DNA from: Pantoea sp. CCBC3-3-1 | GTDB lineage: Bacteria; Pseudomonadota; Gammaproteobacteria; Enterobacterales; Enterobacteriaceae | Direction of reading: 5' to 3' | DNA: 64,000 bases | Assembly: GCF_007981265.1 (NCBI RefSeq) | Contig: NZ_CP034363.1 | Location: forward strand, 992,001 to 1,056,000 | In this document: positions 30,487-40,014 of the stretch, one piece after another | How positions within the stretch are numbered: position 1 is the stretch's first letter | How the letters are laid out: each line of letters starts with the position of its first letter | The notes under the pieces: generated by a model | The model's input: the letters and a program-made list of their open reading frames with translations, nothing else | What the model was told of the DNA's origin: nothing | Databases searched by the model: none | Translations under genes and position numbers: made by a program

Positions 30487-31254
30487 TTAAAAACTAAATG
30501 CATCCGCATCACGCCACGCCGGGAATTTTTCGCGGTACTCCTGTAACTTCTCCAGCGAAAGTTCGGCATGGAGAATCACTGGCTGATGGGATTCGCCCTC
30601 AGCCAGAATGTCACCCTGCGGGCCGATCACTCTGCTGTCGCCGCTGTAGTGATGCTGGTTACCATCACTGCCTACGCGATTACATCCCGCGATATAGGCC
30701 TGATTCTCAATGGCACGCGCCAGCAGTAATGCCTGCCAGTGTGACGCCCGGGCGGCTGGCCAGTTAGCCACGTACAGAGCAAGATCGTAATCGTTCTGAT
30801 TGCGCGAAAACACCGGGAAACGCAGGTCGTAACACACCTGCGGCAGGATGCGCCAGCCGCGCCACTCAACGACTTCACGCCGTTCGCCTGCAAGATAGTG
30901 ATGGTGCTCATCCGCCATGCGGAAAAGATGCCGCTTGTCGTAGCGATGGACTTTGCCGTCCGGGTCCACCAGCAGAAAACGGTTAACCGCCCCCTGTTCA
31001 GTCTGAATCGCCGCGCTGCCGCCGACCATCGCATCGGTTTCGCGGGCTTTTTCCCGCAGCCATTGAATAACGCGCATCTCTGGCAGCGAGTTTTTCGCGG
31101 CCTCCATCGCAAAACCGGTAGTAAACATTTCCGGCAGTACGATCAGATCCCGATCGTGCAGATCTGCCAGCAGCGCATCAAAAAAACGCAGGTTAGCTTC
31201 GCCATCCATCCAGACCAGAGGCTGCTGTAAAACGCTAAGGTTTAAAGTCGACAC
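30487..31254 (-). CDS. yafV: Omega-amidase YafV (nitrilase family)
   Basis: A 255-residue nitrilase-superfamily amidase. The Glu-Lys-Cys triad is visible: 'VLPEMFTTGFAM', 'HRYDKRHLFRM' and 'LPQVCYDLRFPVF'. It hydrolyses 2-oxoglutaramate and 2-oxosuccinamate, the omega-amides left by glutamine or asparagine transamination. A GTG start at 31254 is chosen because it follows GGAG and gives the E. coli-like start 'STLNLSVLQQPLVWMDG'. It overlaps the end of ybdL by 13 bp, fitting a pathway in which YbdL uses Gln as amino donor in methionine salvage. Confidence 0.87.
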   Translation of the reverse strand: MSTLNLSVLQQPLVWMDGEANLRFFDALLADLHDRDLIVLPEMFTTGFAMEAAKNSLPEMRVIQWLREKARETDAMVGGSAAIQTEQGAVNRFLLVDPDGKVHRYDKRHLFRMADEHHHYLAGERREVVEWRGWRILPQVCYDLRFPVFSRNQNDYDLALYVANWPAARASHWQALLLARAIENQAYIAGCNRVGSDGNQHHYSGDSRVIGPQGDILAEGESHQPVILHAELSLEKLQEYREKFPAWRDADAFSF

Positions 31255-32402
31255 AGGCGCTCCGCCGCTGCATCCAGCGTCGCTTCCTGTTTTGCGAAGC
31301 ACAGACGGATCAGCTTATGAGGGAAAGGGCCGGCGCAAAATACCGACAGCGGAATCGCCGCCACGCCGACTTCTTTGGTCAGCCACTGACAGAACGCCAC
31401 GTCATCCAGATCGGAGATGGCGCTGTAGTCCGCCAGCAGGAAATAGGTGCCTTCACAAGGCAGGACGTTAAGACGGCTTTTCGCCAGAGCCTGCACAAAG
31501 CGATCGCGCCGGGCACGATAAAAATCGGGAAGCTCGCGATAGTGTTCCGGTTCGGCGTTGAGCATATCGGCCAGCGCCAGCTGTGCCGGCGTATTGACCG
31601 CAAAAGTCAGATACTGGTGTACCTTGCGCACTTCAGCCGTCAATGCCGCAGGCGCCACGCAGTAACCCACTTTCCAGCCGGTCATATGAAACGTTTTGCC
31701 AAAAGAGGAAACGGCGATGGAGCGCTCGCGCAGCTGAGGATGCGCCAGCACGCTGGCATGGCCTTCCTGAGCAAAACAGATGTGCTCATACACTTCATCA
31801 CTCAGCACATAGATTTCCTGTTCTTTAACAGCCTGCCACAGGGATTCAAAATCGCTTTTCTGCCAGACGGTCGCCGAAGGATTGTGCGGCGTGTTGAGGA
31901 TAACCAGGCGAGTGCGGGGAGAAAGCAGCGCGGCAAATTCCTGCCAGTCCACGCGAAAGGTCGGCGGCTGCAAGGCGATACGTTTCATCACGCCGCCCGC
32001 CAGCGTTACCGCTGGTGCATAGCTGTCGTAGCTGGGATCGAAGCAAATGACTTCATCACCAGGCCGGACCAGCGCGGTAATCGCGGCATACAGTGCCTCG
32101 GTCGCGCCTGCGGTGACGGTTATGTCCGTGTTGCTGTCCGGCTGATGACCGTAAAGTTCTGCGGTTTTCGCGGCAATAGCTTCGCGCAGCGGCTGCACGC
32201 CTGTCATTGGCGCATACTGATTGGCGCCCGCGCTGACGTGATGCGCCAGGCGTGCCTTCAGGTAATCCGGCCCGTCAAAATCGGGAAAGCCCTGGGAGAG
32301 ATTAATGGCGTTATGCTGCTGCGCGAGCGCGCTCATTTGCGTAAAAATGGTGGTGCCCAGAGCAGGAAGTTTGCTCTCAGGCGTCATCGACGTTTGGCTC
32401 AT
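31242..32402 (-). CDS. ybdL: Methionine aminotransferase YbdL
   Basis: A 386-residue fold-type I PLP aminotransferase. The PLP Lys is in 'SSFGKTFHMTGWKVGY', and the substrate-binding Arg is in 'KLIRLCFAKQEATL'. It prefers methionine and its 2-oxo acid (4-methylthio-2-oxobutanoate), the end product of the mtn pathway, so it probably makes methionine in the last salvage step. It is divergent from mtnB with a MetJ box between them. The long open frame on the opposite strand (31317-32411) is a codon-usage shadow. Confidence 0.87.
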   Translation of the reverse strand: MSQTSMTPESKLPALGTTIFTQMSALAQQHNAINLSQGFPDFDGPDYLKARLAHHVSAGANQYAPMTGVQPLREAIAAKTAELYGHQPDSNTDITVTAGATEALYAAITALVRPGDEVICFDPSYDSYAPAVTLAGGVMKRIALQPPTFRVDWQEFAALLSPRTRLVILNTPHNPSATVWQKSDFESLWQAVKEQEIYVLSDEVYEHICFAQEGHASVLAHPQLRERSIAVSSFGKTFHMTGWKVGYCVAPAALTAEVRKVHQYLTFAVNTPAQLALADMLNAEPEHYRELPDFYRARRDRFVQALAKSRLNVLPCEGTYFLLADYSAISDLDDVAFCQWLTKEVGVAAIPLSVFCAGPFPHKLIRLCFAKQEATLDAAAERLCRL

Positions 32403-32490
32403 TATTATTAATCCTTGCGTAACGTTCTTCCAGGATGTGTTAACCCTGTGTTGCCGCCACTATAGCCCCGATGCTACTATTTGGCAATCG

Positions 32491-32514
32491 AGACGCTTAG
32501 ACGTCTAAACGCTA
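32491..32514. promoter_or_regulatory. MetJ operator between ybdL and mtnB
   Basis: Three adjacent 8-mers AGACGCTT-AGACGTCT-AAACGCTA; the centre is a perfect met box (AGACGTCT) and the flanks match at 5-6 of 8 bases. MetJ with S-adenosylmethionine binds such tandem boxes. It lies 38 bp before the mtnB start and can serve both divergent transcripts. Confidence 0.75.
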
Positions 32515-32551
32515 ACGTTATGCCGTTACACCGGCACCAGAAAGGAAGAGT

Positions 32552-33166
32552 ATGAGCACTATTCCACAGTTGGATCAGCTGGTGGCGGCCTGCCACTGGA
32601 TCGGCGCTCGCGGCTGGGCACCGGCGACCGGCGGCAATATGTCAGTGCGCCAGGACGGGGAGTTTTGCCTGCTGAGCGAATCCGGCAAAGATAAAGGCGC
32701 ACTGACCCGCGACGACTTTATTCAGGTCGCCATCGCAAACAATCACGTGCCTTCGGGCCGTAAGCCTTCTGCCGAAACCGGCCTGCATACGTTGATCTAC
32801 CGCCTGTTCCCGGAAGCGGGGGCTGTGCTGCATACGCATACGGTGAACTCGACCGTGCTCTCCCGCATTGAGAAGGGCGCTGTATTAGAGCTGCAAGGCT
32901 ATGAAATGCAGAAAACCTTGTCCGGGCAGAGCTCGCATCTCGATACCGTATCGATTGCGCTTTTCGATAACGATCAGGATATTGACGCTCTGGCGGAGCG
33001 TATTGAGCATTTCGCTGCTGAAACCCCGCTGCGCTATGCCTTCCTGCTGCGAGGGCACGGGCTGACGTGCTGGGGAAGGGACGTCAACGAGGCGAAGCGG
33101 CATCTTGAAGGACTGGAATTTCTGTTCCAGTGTGAATTACAACGTCGGCTGTTGGAGGCCAAATGA
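32552..33166 (+). CDS. mtnB: Methylthioribulose-1-phosphate dehydratase MtnB
   Basis: A 204-residue class II aldolase-fold dehydratase. Zinc-ligand His residues lie in '[14 protein letters not shown]' and '[10 protein letters not shown]', and '[16 protein letters not shown]' is family-typical. It dehydrates 5-methylthioribulose-1-phosphate to the diketo phosphate used by MtnC. GAAAGGAAGAG precedes the ATG. It overlaps mtnC by 4 bp, in the operon mtnBCD under a MetJ box. Confidence 0.9.
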   Translation: MSTIPQLDQLVAACHWIGARGWAPATGGNMSVRQDGEFCLLSESGKDKGALTRDDFIQVAIANNHVPSGRKPSAETGLHTLIYRLFPEAGAVLHTHTVNSTVLSRIEKGAVLELQGYEMQKTLSGQSSHLDTVSIALFDNDQDIDALAERIEHFAAETPLRYAFLLRGHGLTCWGRDVNEAKRHLEGLEFLFQCELQRRLLEAK

Positions 33167-33852
33167 TCCGCGCGATAGTGACCGATATTGAAGGAACCAC
33201 CAGCGATATTCGCTTTGTGCACGATGTGCTTTTTCCTTATGCGCGAGAGAATCTGGCGGCCTTTATTGCGGCTTTCCAGCATCGTGAAGATGTTGCGCTG
33301 GCGCTGAGCGATCTGCGGGATGAAATTGCCCAGCCGCAGGCGACGGTTGAAGATTTGATTACCGTGCTGTTTGGATTTATGGATGAGGATCGCAAATCTA
33401 CCTCACTGAAAGCGCTTCAGGGCATGATTTGGCGAGATGGCTATGTGAACGGCAGCTTTACCGGCCATTTGTATTCCGACGTGCTGCCTGCTTTCCAGGC
33501 ATGGCAGGCGCAGGGCATTAAGCTTTACGTTTATTCGTCTGGCTCAGTAGCAGCGCAGAAATTGTTATTTGGCTACAGTGACGCGGGTGATATCACCGAT
33601 CTCTTCAGCGGCTATTTTGACACCCATGTCGGTGCCAAGCGTGAAAGCGCGTCTTATCGCAACATTGCCGCTGAGATTGACCTGCCGTCCGATGCACTGC
33701 TGTTTTTATCCGATATTCATCAGGAGCTGGATGCGGCACAGGATGCAGGCTGGAACACCGTGCAATTAATTCGTGGCGAAGCGGACACGGCAAGCCGTCA
33801 TCGCCAGGTTAACCGTTTTGATCAGATCAATCTGGAGACGTTTGCCTTATGA
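33163..33852 (+). CDS. mtnC: Enolase-phosphatase MtnC (E1)
   Basis: A 229-residue HAD-superfamily protein. HAD motif I is modified to '[12 protein letters not shown]' (DIEGT), as in all E1 enzymes, motif II is 'YVYSSGS', and motif IV is '[14 protein letters not shown]'. It enolises and dephosphorylates the diketo phosphate to the acireductone. 4-bp overlaps on both sides couple it to mtnB and mtnD. Confidence 0.9.
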   Translation: MIRAIVTDIEGTTSDIRFVHDVLFPYARENLAAFIAAFQHREDVALALSDLRDEIAQPQATVEDLITVLFGFMDEDRKSTSLKALQGMIWRDGYVNGSFTGHLYSDVLPAFQAWQAQGIKLYVYSSGSVAAQKLLFGYSDAGDITDLFSGYFDTHVGAKRESASYRNIAAEIDLPSDALLFLSDIHQELDAAQDAGWNTVQLIRGEADTASRHRQVNRFDQINLETFAL

Positions 33853-34391
33853 GCGCACTGACTATTTTTACCGAGAGCGAAGCCACTACGCCGGTCTGGC
33901 ACAGCACCGAGGCTGAAGAGATTCGCCAGAAGCTGAGCAGCAAAGAGGTACGCTTTGAGCGTTGGGAAGCAGACCGTGATTTAGGCGTTGATCCCACACC
34001 GGAAACGGTGATCAACGCTTATCAGCACGCCATCGACAGGCTGGTGGCGGAAAAAGGCTACCAGAGCTGGGATGTGATCAGCATGCGTGCGGATAACCCG
34101 CAGAAAGAGGTGCTGCGCGAGAAGTTTCTTTCCGAGCATACGCATGGTGAAGATGAAGTGCGTTTCTTTGTCGAAGGCGCGGGGCTGTTTTGCCTGCATC
34201 TGGACGGCCATATTTATCAGATCCTTTGTGAAAAAAACGATCTGATTTCCGTCCCTGCGGGCACGCCGCACTGGTTTGATATGGGATCGTCACCGAATTT
34301 TACCGCTATTCGTATTTTTGATAATCAGGAAGGTTGGATCGCGAAATTTACCGGCGACCGCATTGCGGATGCGTATCCGCGACTGCCTTAA
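33849..34391 (+). CDS. mtnD: Acireductone dioxygenase MtnD
   Basis: A 180-residue cupin. The metal site is '[15 protein letters not shown]' (HxHxxxxE) with a further His in '[12 protein letters not shown]'. With iron it gives the methionine precursor 4-methylthio-2-oxobutanoate and formate; with nickel it gives an off-pathway product. Last gene of mtnBCD. Confidence 0.9.
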   Translation: MSALTIFTESEATTPVWHSTEAEEIRQKLSSKEVRFERWEADRDLGVDPTPETVINAYQHAIDRLVAEKGYQSWDVISMRADNPQKEVLREKFLSEHTHGEDEVRFFVEGAGLFCLHLDGHIYQILCEKNDLISVPAGTPHWFDMGSSPNFTAIRIFDNQEGWIAKFTGDRIADAYPRLP

Positions 34392-34512
34392 GAGCGATAT
34401 CTTCCTGCTTTTATACAATGGCGTAGCTGTTTAAACACGTTGGGATGAGCGTAGATAATCATCTGTTTTTCTTACCAACAGCGCTGATGTTTGCAAGGGG
34501 CAGATAAGCCGG

Positions 34513-34598
34513 GTGTCTGGCGCAGGGACGCGCCAGTCAAGCCTTCAGGGAAGGATTCACGCCGTCCCGGTGTTCTGTCCCTGACTGCCGCCAGACAC
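34513..34598. repeat. Long structured inverted repeat between mtnD and mtnA
   Basis: Outer arms GTGTCTGGCG (34513-34522) and CGCCAGACAC (34589-34598) pair perfectly. They continue as CAGGGAC (34523-34529) with GTCCCTG (34577-34583), leaving a 5-base bulge. Inside is a smaller hairpin CCTTC/GAAGG. The genes are convergent, so it may act as a two-way transcription stop, but no T run follows. It could instead be a dispersed repeat or a small structured RNA. Confidence 0.55.
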
Positions 34599-34633
34599 TG
34601 AGGCCGGTTTTGACTTTAGCTTACAGCCGCCCG

Positions 34634-35665
34634 TTACCGCGCCCGGCCCGGCTGGAAAATCCCGGCTTTCACCTGTGCGGATGTGACCACGCCGGTATCC
34701 AGCACCCAGCCGCTGATCAGCTCCGCTGGCGTCACGTCAAAGGCTGGGTTACAGACCTGCGCATCTTCCGGTGCCCACTGTACTTCACCAAAGCTGCCCG
34801 CCACCCCGGTCACTTCACTCGCAGCGCGTTGCTCAATGGGAATTGCGCTGCCGTTTGGACAAGCCGGATCGAGCGTGGTATGTGGTGCTGCAACATAAAA
34901 AGGAATGCGGTGATAGTGCGCCAGTACCGCGAGGCTGTAGGTGCCAATCTTATTGGCGACGTCACCATTAGCCGCTATTCGGTCAGCACCAACCCAAATT
35001 GCATCAACCTGCTTCTGCGCCATCAGGCTCGCCGCCATACTGTCGCAGATTAAACGATAGGGCACGCCCAGTTCGCCCAGTTCCCACGCGGTCAGACGTC
35101 CGCCTTGCAGCAGCGGGCGCGTTTCATCGACCCAGACCTTTTCCACATGACCTTCCTGCCAGCCACGAGAAATCACCCCTAATGCGGTACCTGTACCTGC
35201 GGTCGCCAGGCCTCCCGTATTACAGTGAGTCAGTAAACGGCTACCGGCTTTAATCAGCTTCGCGCCCGCCGTGGCGATGTTATCGCACAGCAATTTATCT
35301 TCTTCGACCAGACGCAGGGCTTCAAAGGTCATTGCGGTAATATACCGATCCTGGGCCAGGGCCAGCTTCATGCGGTCAAGATTGTTCATCAGATTGACGG
35401 CGGTAGGGCGGGCGGCCCGCAGCACGTCCAGCGCTTCGCTCAACGCGGGTTTGGCCATGCCGTTTTCAGCCAGCAGTGCCAGCAGTAAACTGGCAGAAAG
35501 GCCAATCAGCGGCGCACCGCGCACCCGCAGTGCTTTGATGTGGTCAACTAGCTCCGGCACGCCCGGCGTGGGACACCAGACTTTTCTCTGCGGCAGTGCC
35601 TGCTGGTCAAGGATCCACAGCTGGTTGTCACGAACTTGTAAGCTGGTTGTGCTCAGTGTCTGCAT
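34634..35665 (-). CDS. mtnA: Methylthioribose-1-phosphate isomerase MtnA
   Basis: A 343-residue eIF2B-alpha-like isomerase ('[18 protein letters not shown]', '[20 protein letters not shown]'). The catalytic Cys is in the '[12 protein letters not shown]' motif and the Asp in 'VGADRI'. It isomerises methylthioribose-1-phosphate from MtnK to the ribulose form used by MtnB. It is divergent from mtnK with a MetJ box between. Start follows AGGA. Confidence 0.9.
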   Translation of the reverse strand: MQTLSTTSLQVRDNQLWILDQQALPQRKVWCPTPGVPELVDHIKALRVRGAPLIGLSASLLLALLAENGMAKPALSEALDVLRAARPTAVNLMNNLDRMKLALAQDRYITAMTFEALRLVEEDKLLCDNIATAGAKLIKAGSRLLTHCNTGGLATAGTGTALGVISRGWQEGHVEKVWVDETRPLLQGGRLTAWELGELGVPYRLICDSMAASLMAQKQVDAIWVGADRIAANGDVANKIGTYSLAVLAHYHRIPFYVAAPHTTLDPACPNGSAIPIEQRAASEVTGVAGSFGEVQWAPEDAQVCNPAFDVTPAELISGWVLDTGVVTSAQVKAGIFQPGRAR

Positions 35666-35718
35666 GGAAGTTAAATCCTGGTTGCGTTATCAGGCCATAT
35701 TGTGCCAACATGCCATAC

Positions 35719-35742
35719 GGATGTATAGACGTCTGAACGGCT
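35719..35742. promoter_or_regulatory. MetJ operator between mtnA and mtnK
   Basis: A perfect met box AGACGTCT (35727-35734) flanked on both sides by 8-mers matching at 5 of 8 positions. It lies in the divergent promoter region of mtnA and mtnK. Confidence 0.65.
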
Positions 35743-35821
35743 TATTTTGATAAAAAGGTGTGAGCAACACTTCGGGGCCGGGACGAAAAGCTGATTAGCA
35801 AGTTTTGACGAGGGTGAGTTA

Positions 35822-37021
35822 ATGACGCAATACCGTACGTTCACCGCAGCGGATGCCGTGGAATATGCGCGCCAGTTCGGCGGCATTGAACATCCCGACA
35901 CCCTGGTGGATTCGCAGGAAGTGGGCGATGGCAATCTTAACCTTGTCTTCAAAATCTTTGACCGTGATGGCGCCAGCCGGGTTATCGTTAAGCAGGCACT
36001 GCCTTACGTACGCTGTGTGGGCGAATCCTGGCCATTAACGCTCGATCGTGCTCGTATCGAAGCGGAAGTGCTGCAAATTCACGGGGAGTTTTGCCCGGAA
36101 CATACGGTAAAAATTCTGCATTACGATCCGGCGCTGGCGGTGATGGTGATGGAAGACCTTTCCAGTCATGCTATCTGGCGCGGCGAACAGGTCAAAGGCG
36201 TCGATTATCCGCAGGCTGCTGCCCAGCTTGGGCACTATCTTGCACAGACGTTGTTTCACACGTCCGATTTTTATCAGCATCCTCATCAGAAAAAAGCGGA
36301 CGTCATCCGCTTTACCAACCCAGAGCTGTGCGACATTACGGAAGAGCTGTTTTTTAACGAGCCTTACGAAGTCCATGAACGTAACGGTTATCCCCGCGCG
36401 CTGGAGCCGCTGGTCGCCACGCTGCGTACCGATGACGAACTGCGCCATAAAGTAGCCGGCCTCAAGCATCGCTTTCTGTCAAACGCTGAAGCACTACTGC
36501 ACGGTGATGTCCACAGCGGCTCCATATTCGTGGCCGAAGGCAGCCTGAAAGTCATTGATGCTGAATTTGGCTATTATGGTCCGATTGGTTTCGATGTTGG
36601 CAGCGCGTTGGGCAATCTTCTGCTTAACTACTGCGCCCTGCCGGGCCTGCTCGCACCGCGTGAAGCGGCTGACGTGCGGGAAAAACGGCTGAACGATGTT
36701 CGTATAACATGGCAAAGTTTTGCAGAGGAGTTTTTAGCGCTGGCAGCTGAAAAATCACGCGATCGTGCGCTGGCGTATCCGGGTTATGCGGCTGAATTCC
36801 TGAAAAAAATCTGGCGTGACACGCTGGGCTACTGCGGTACAGAAGCGATCCGCCGTACCGTTGGCATGTCGCAGATTGCCGATTTTAAAAGCATTCAGGA
36901 TGAAGCGATGAAGGTGGAGTGTTTCCGCCAGGCGATCGCCTTAGGAAGAATGCTGATCCTGGCGGCAGATCACATCGAAGATAGTGAAGCCCTGATTGCC
37001 CGCGTGCGGCAGAACGGCTAA
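35822..37021 (+). CDS. mtnK: Methylthioribose kinase MtnK
   Basis: A 399-residue kinase of the aminoglycoside-phosphotransferase fold. The nucleotide-binding start is '[17 protein letters not shown]', the catalytic loop '[14 protein letters not shown]' (HGDxxxxN/S type), and the metal-binding Asp is in '[11 protein letters not shown]'. It phosphorylates 5-methylthioribose at C1, the entry step of salvage. GAGGGTGAG precedes the ATG. Confidence 0.9.
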   Translation: MTQYRTFTAADAVEYARQFGGIEHPDTLVDSQEVGDGNLNLVFKIFDRDGASRVIVKQALPYVRCVGESWPLTLDRARIEAEVLQIHGEFCPEHTVKILHYDPALAVMVMEDLSSHAIWRGEQVKGVDYPQAAAQLGHYLAQTLFHTSDFYQHPHQKKADVIRFTNPELCDITEELFFNEPYEVHERNGYPRALEPLVATLRTDDELRHKVAGLKHRFLSNAEALLHGDVHSGSIFVAEGSLKVIDAEFGYYGPIGFDVGSALGNLLLNYCALPGLLAPREAADVREKRLNDVRITWQSFAEEFLALAAEKSRDRALAYPGYAAEFLKKIWRDTLGYCGTEAIRRTVGMSQIADFKSIQDEAMKVECFRQAIALGRMLILAADHIEDSEALIARVRQNG

Positions 37022-37034
37022 CGGTTTTACTCTG

Positions 37035-37071
37035 GCGGCTTACGAGAAATACAGACCGTAAGCCGCTTTGC
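37035..37071 (+). terminator. Probable terminator after mtnK
   Basis: Stem GCGGCTTACG (37035-37044) with CGTAAGCCGC (37057-37066), then TTTGCATTT. The T run is interrupted, so it may be of moderate strength. Confidence 0.6.
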
Positions 37072-37466
37072 ATTTCTCCCTTCAGCAAAACTTCTTTCTT
37101 AAATCTATTTTTTAATTTCACTGGCGTAATTATTGCAATTGCCAGCTAATTTCTTCTGCTGAATAATGGCAGGGTGAGTCGGAGACTCATATTTTATTAG
37201 CGGTATTGATTGCTAATTAATGTCATTTTTAATGCCAGGTTATTATAAACAATCATTTCTTTTTCGTAACAATCCGCGACCAAAGTCGGGTTAGTGGAAA
37301 GGCTCTGTATTGCACGATGCAGGGGTGGGTTGGCCTCTTTTTGGGAGGCACCATCCGGGTTTTCTGCGTCTGGAAAATAATAACGTTTATTTTAATTATC
37401 CATCACGGTGCCATGAAATAAAATGCATTCAGTGATGCGTGATAGCCAGTTAACTGAGAGGGCATT
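37072..37466 (+). other. Long AT-rich leader of the secreted protease gene
   Basis: About 395 bp without a gene. Several hairpins are visible: ATTAGC/GCTAAT near 37196-37217, and GCCTC/GAGGC (~37334-37351) followed by a T-containing stretch. The region 37275-37365 is more GC-rich and structured than the surroundings and could be part of a folded 5' leader. I recognise no known riboswitch class. Confidence 0.4.
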
Positions 37467-39908
37467 ATGCCTTGTAAATTCACTTTTCATGATCTTTTTT
37501 ATAATAAAAAAATAAAAAACGTTCATTCTGTTAAAAATAATATATCAGCAGCAAATTATTCACTGCTGGTCACCCTACTTGCGCTGACGCCATTATTTAG
37601 CCATGCAAAACCCGCAACATTAACGCCGTCCTCAGCGCTTCTGGTACCGGAAATGCTGTCGCAGCAGCGTGACACGCTGCCAGGGTTGTTTGCTGCTGAT
37701 GGCGAAGAACAAGCAGGATACGGCACCATCAAGAATGTGGCTTTGGGGAGTGAGAGTTGCCTTACTTTACAGCCTGATAACAGCAGCGTGACTTTCCAAC
37801 GCTGCCAGGATACGGCCCGCCAACGCTGGCAGCTGTCGCAGATCATGACCGGCTATCTTAAAATTACCAGCGAGGCGTTGGCCGAAGAAAATAAAGAATA
37901 TTGCCTGGGCATGAATTCCAGTGCTGCTCAGACAGAGCCAACAATGATGGAATGCACCGGCAGCGGTTTTAATTCTCAGCGATCCTGGAAGGCCGCTATT
38001 AATCAGGCGTCTGCGGTGTCAGACATTGTCTATACCCTGGAAAATAAATATCGCAACGATCTGGGGAAAAAAGAGGTACTGGGCCATAGCAATAATCGCC
38101 TGCAAATGGTGGCTACCAGTACGACAAATGATGTTTCCTGGCAGCTTTCTGTTCCTGCTCAGGTAGCGACGCGTCCGGTTATTGGTAATAAAAAGGTCCT
38201 GCTATTGCATACCCACTATAGCGACAGGTCAGCTAACGATCTGGCCGCAATAAAGAGCGCGGTGTTTGGCTCAGGAACTGACTTTAGCTCGCTCGTGAGT
38301 GCCGTCAGGATTGCCTCTTACGGAAAGCTTTTACTGAGCGGGGATACGGTCAGCGATATTGATTTGGGGCCTCGTCCAGCTATTTGCTCCAGCAGCGTGG
38401 TAGCGCAGGCGCAAACGCTGGCCCGTGCAAAGGGCATTGAACCCAATAACTATGATTATGTTTTTGTCGAAATTCCCTCCACTTCCTGTAGCTGGACCGG
38501 GCTGGCTGCCACGCCTGGCAGATGGATTATCGGCAACGCCTCGGGCCATAAGCCCTGGATGTGGCAGCACGAATTTGGCCATAACCTGGGCGCACCTCAT
38601 GCGACCTCATTGGAAGGTTGTACCACTAACAGTCTGGGTATTGTTCAACTTGACCAGCAGTGTAGGAAAACCACTGCCGGCGATCCTTCCGATACGATGA
38701 ACGGCGGGGGCAGCCGACTTTACCCTGCGCCTTATCTGCTCTATGCCGGATGGCTGTCTGATGCACAAATGCCGCAGATTGATAAGCCAGGAAACTATAC
38801 GCTTACGCCATTATTCAACACGCCAAACGAGGGTGAGCTGAAAGGCTTACGAATTCTGCGTCGGGATGGCACTTACCTGACGTTGGAATACCGTCAGCCG
38901 GGTACCGGTTTTGAAGGTTGGGCGAGCAGCGATCCTTTCGTTAACGGAGTGATTGTCCGTGTGGCTTCCTTTGGCAGCACGGTCAGCAACACGCTGGTGG
39001 ATACTACGCCAGGCAGCGCGGACGGCATGAAAGATGCGCCGCTGATGCCGGGTAAATCTATTGATGATGTGCTGTCCGGTAAACGGATTACGCTGTTAAA
39101 CATTGATGCCCGCGGGGCACATCTTCATATCGGGACTCTTTCTGATGCTAATGAAGAGGTCAAAGTGCCTGTCGCCGTGGTGCCGGAGGATTTCAGTGTT
39201 GTTGCCCGCAACAATGATGGCACCGTCCGAATATTGAACGGTAATGCCAGCACCGGTAATGAATTTGTCTGGACGACGCTGGCGGGTTCAGGCCGGTTTG
39301 GCTTGCAGGCAGAGCCTTCCGGCCCGATGGTACCCGAAGTTCGGCAGAGCAGTGCCCGCGCCGCTTTTCCTGGCGGGGCAACGGGGCAGGCAAGGTATCA
39401 GCTAACCGTAACCGGTTCCCACGGCATGACGGACAGTAAAATTGTGACCGTGACCGTGCTGCCACCGCAGGTCAATATCAACGGACAGGAGAGCCTGGCG
39501 CCGGGCGAGGTGGTAGTCTTTAACTCGCAGGATAACTTTGAGGCGGCGAAGTGGCACTGGAGCCTGGTTAACGGCAGTCAAACCGTGGCGGAAAGCGATC
39601 TGGCGGTGTTTGAGCTGGACAGTCAAAACTATGCCAGTGGAACTTATCAGCTGAAACTGGACGCTTCCTCGGAAGATGGACGGCACTTCGCTTCAGCGAC
39701 GAAAACGGTCACCATCGCCGCAACTGAAAAGGCCTACCCTGAGTATGTGGAAGGGACGGCTTATCAGGCAGGAGATAAGGTTCACAGCGCTGGCGGCAAT
39801 TATTCCTGTAAACCTTTGCCGTTTACGCCATGGTGTGCGGGTGTGGCCAGCGCCTATGCGCCGGGCGTCGGCCAACACTGGCAGGACGCCTGGGATAAGA
39901 TTGATTAA
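37467..39908 (+). CDS. Secreted metzincin-type metalloprotease with lectin-like and chitin-binding-like domains
   Basis: An 813-residue exported protein. A long N-terminal segment ends in a signal-peptide-like core ('SLLVTLLALTPLFSHA'). Residues ~85-235 resemble a ricin-B-type lectin ('SCLTLQPDNSSVTFQRC', 'QRWQLS'). The protease domain has the zinc motif HEFGHNLGAPH (~residue 370) and a Met-turn-like 'PSDTMNGGG', as in M11-type metzincins. The rest is beta-rich, and the last ~55 residues look like a type 3 chitin-binding module ('GTAYQAGDKVHSAGGNYSC'). A role in degrading host or fungal surface glycoproteins is possible. The gene stands alone between two terminators. Confidence 0.72.
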   Translation: MPCKFTFHDLFYNKKIKNVHSVKNNISAANYSLLVTLLALTPLFSHAKPATLTPSSALLVPEMLSQQRDTLPGLFAADGEEQAGYGTIKNVALGSESCLTLQPDNSSVTFQRCQDTARQRWQLSQIMTGYLKITSEALAEENKEYCLGMNSSAAQTEPTMMECTGSGFNSQRSWKAAINQASAVSDIVYTLENKYRNDLGKKEVLGHSNNRLQMVATSTTNDVSWQLSVPAQVATRPVIGNKKVLLLHTHYSDRSANDLAAIKSAVFGSGTDFSSLVSAVRIASYGKLLLSGDTVSDIDLGPRPAICSSSVVAQAQTLARAKGIEPNNYDYVFVEIPSTSCSWTGLAATPGRWIIGNASGHKPWMWQHEFGHNLGAPHATSLEGCTTNSLGIVQLDQQCRKTTAGDPSDTMNGGGSRLYPAPYLLYAGWLSDAQMPQIDKPGNYTLTPLFNTPNEGELKGLRILRRDGTYLTLEYRQPGTGFEGWASSDPFVNGVIVRVASFGSTVSNTLVDTTPGSADGMKDAPLMPGKSIDDVLSGKRITLLNIDARGAHLHIGTLSDANEEVKVPVAVVPEDFSVVARNNDGTVRILNGNASTGNEFVWTTLAGSGRFGLQAEPSGPMVPEVRQSSARAAFPGGATGQARYQLTVTGSHGMTDSKIVTVTVLPPQVNINGQESLAPGEVVVFNSQDNFEAAKWHWSLVNGSQTVAESDLAVFELDSQNYASGTYQLKLDASSEDGRHFASATKTVTIAATEKAYPEYVEGTAYQAGDKVHSAGGNYSCKPLPFTPWCAGVASAYAPGVGQHWQDAWDKID

Positions 39909-39931
39909 ATCGCTAACAGGCAGGTGATAAA

Positions 39932-39966
39932 AACTCAGCCGGAACTCTCTTTCGGCTGAGTTTTAT
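39932..39966. terminator. Two-way terminator between the protease gene and fadE
   Basis: Stem AACTCAGCCG (39932-39941) with CGGCTGAGTT (39953-39962), followed by TTTTAT on the right and preceded by an A run on the left. It serves the two convergent genes. Confidence 0.8.
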
Positions 39967-40014
39967 CTCGCCACGCCCCATCCCATGGCTAACGCTACGC
40001 TAGCGGCCTGCTGG

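Noticed and set aside
31317..32411. 364-codon rightward open frame opposite ybdL
   Set aside because: Antisense shadow of a GC-rich gene; the minus strand encodes a clear PLP aminotransferase with a PLP Lys.
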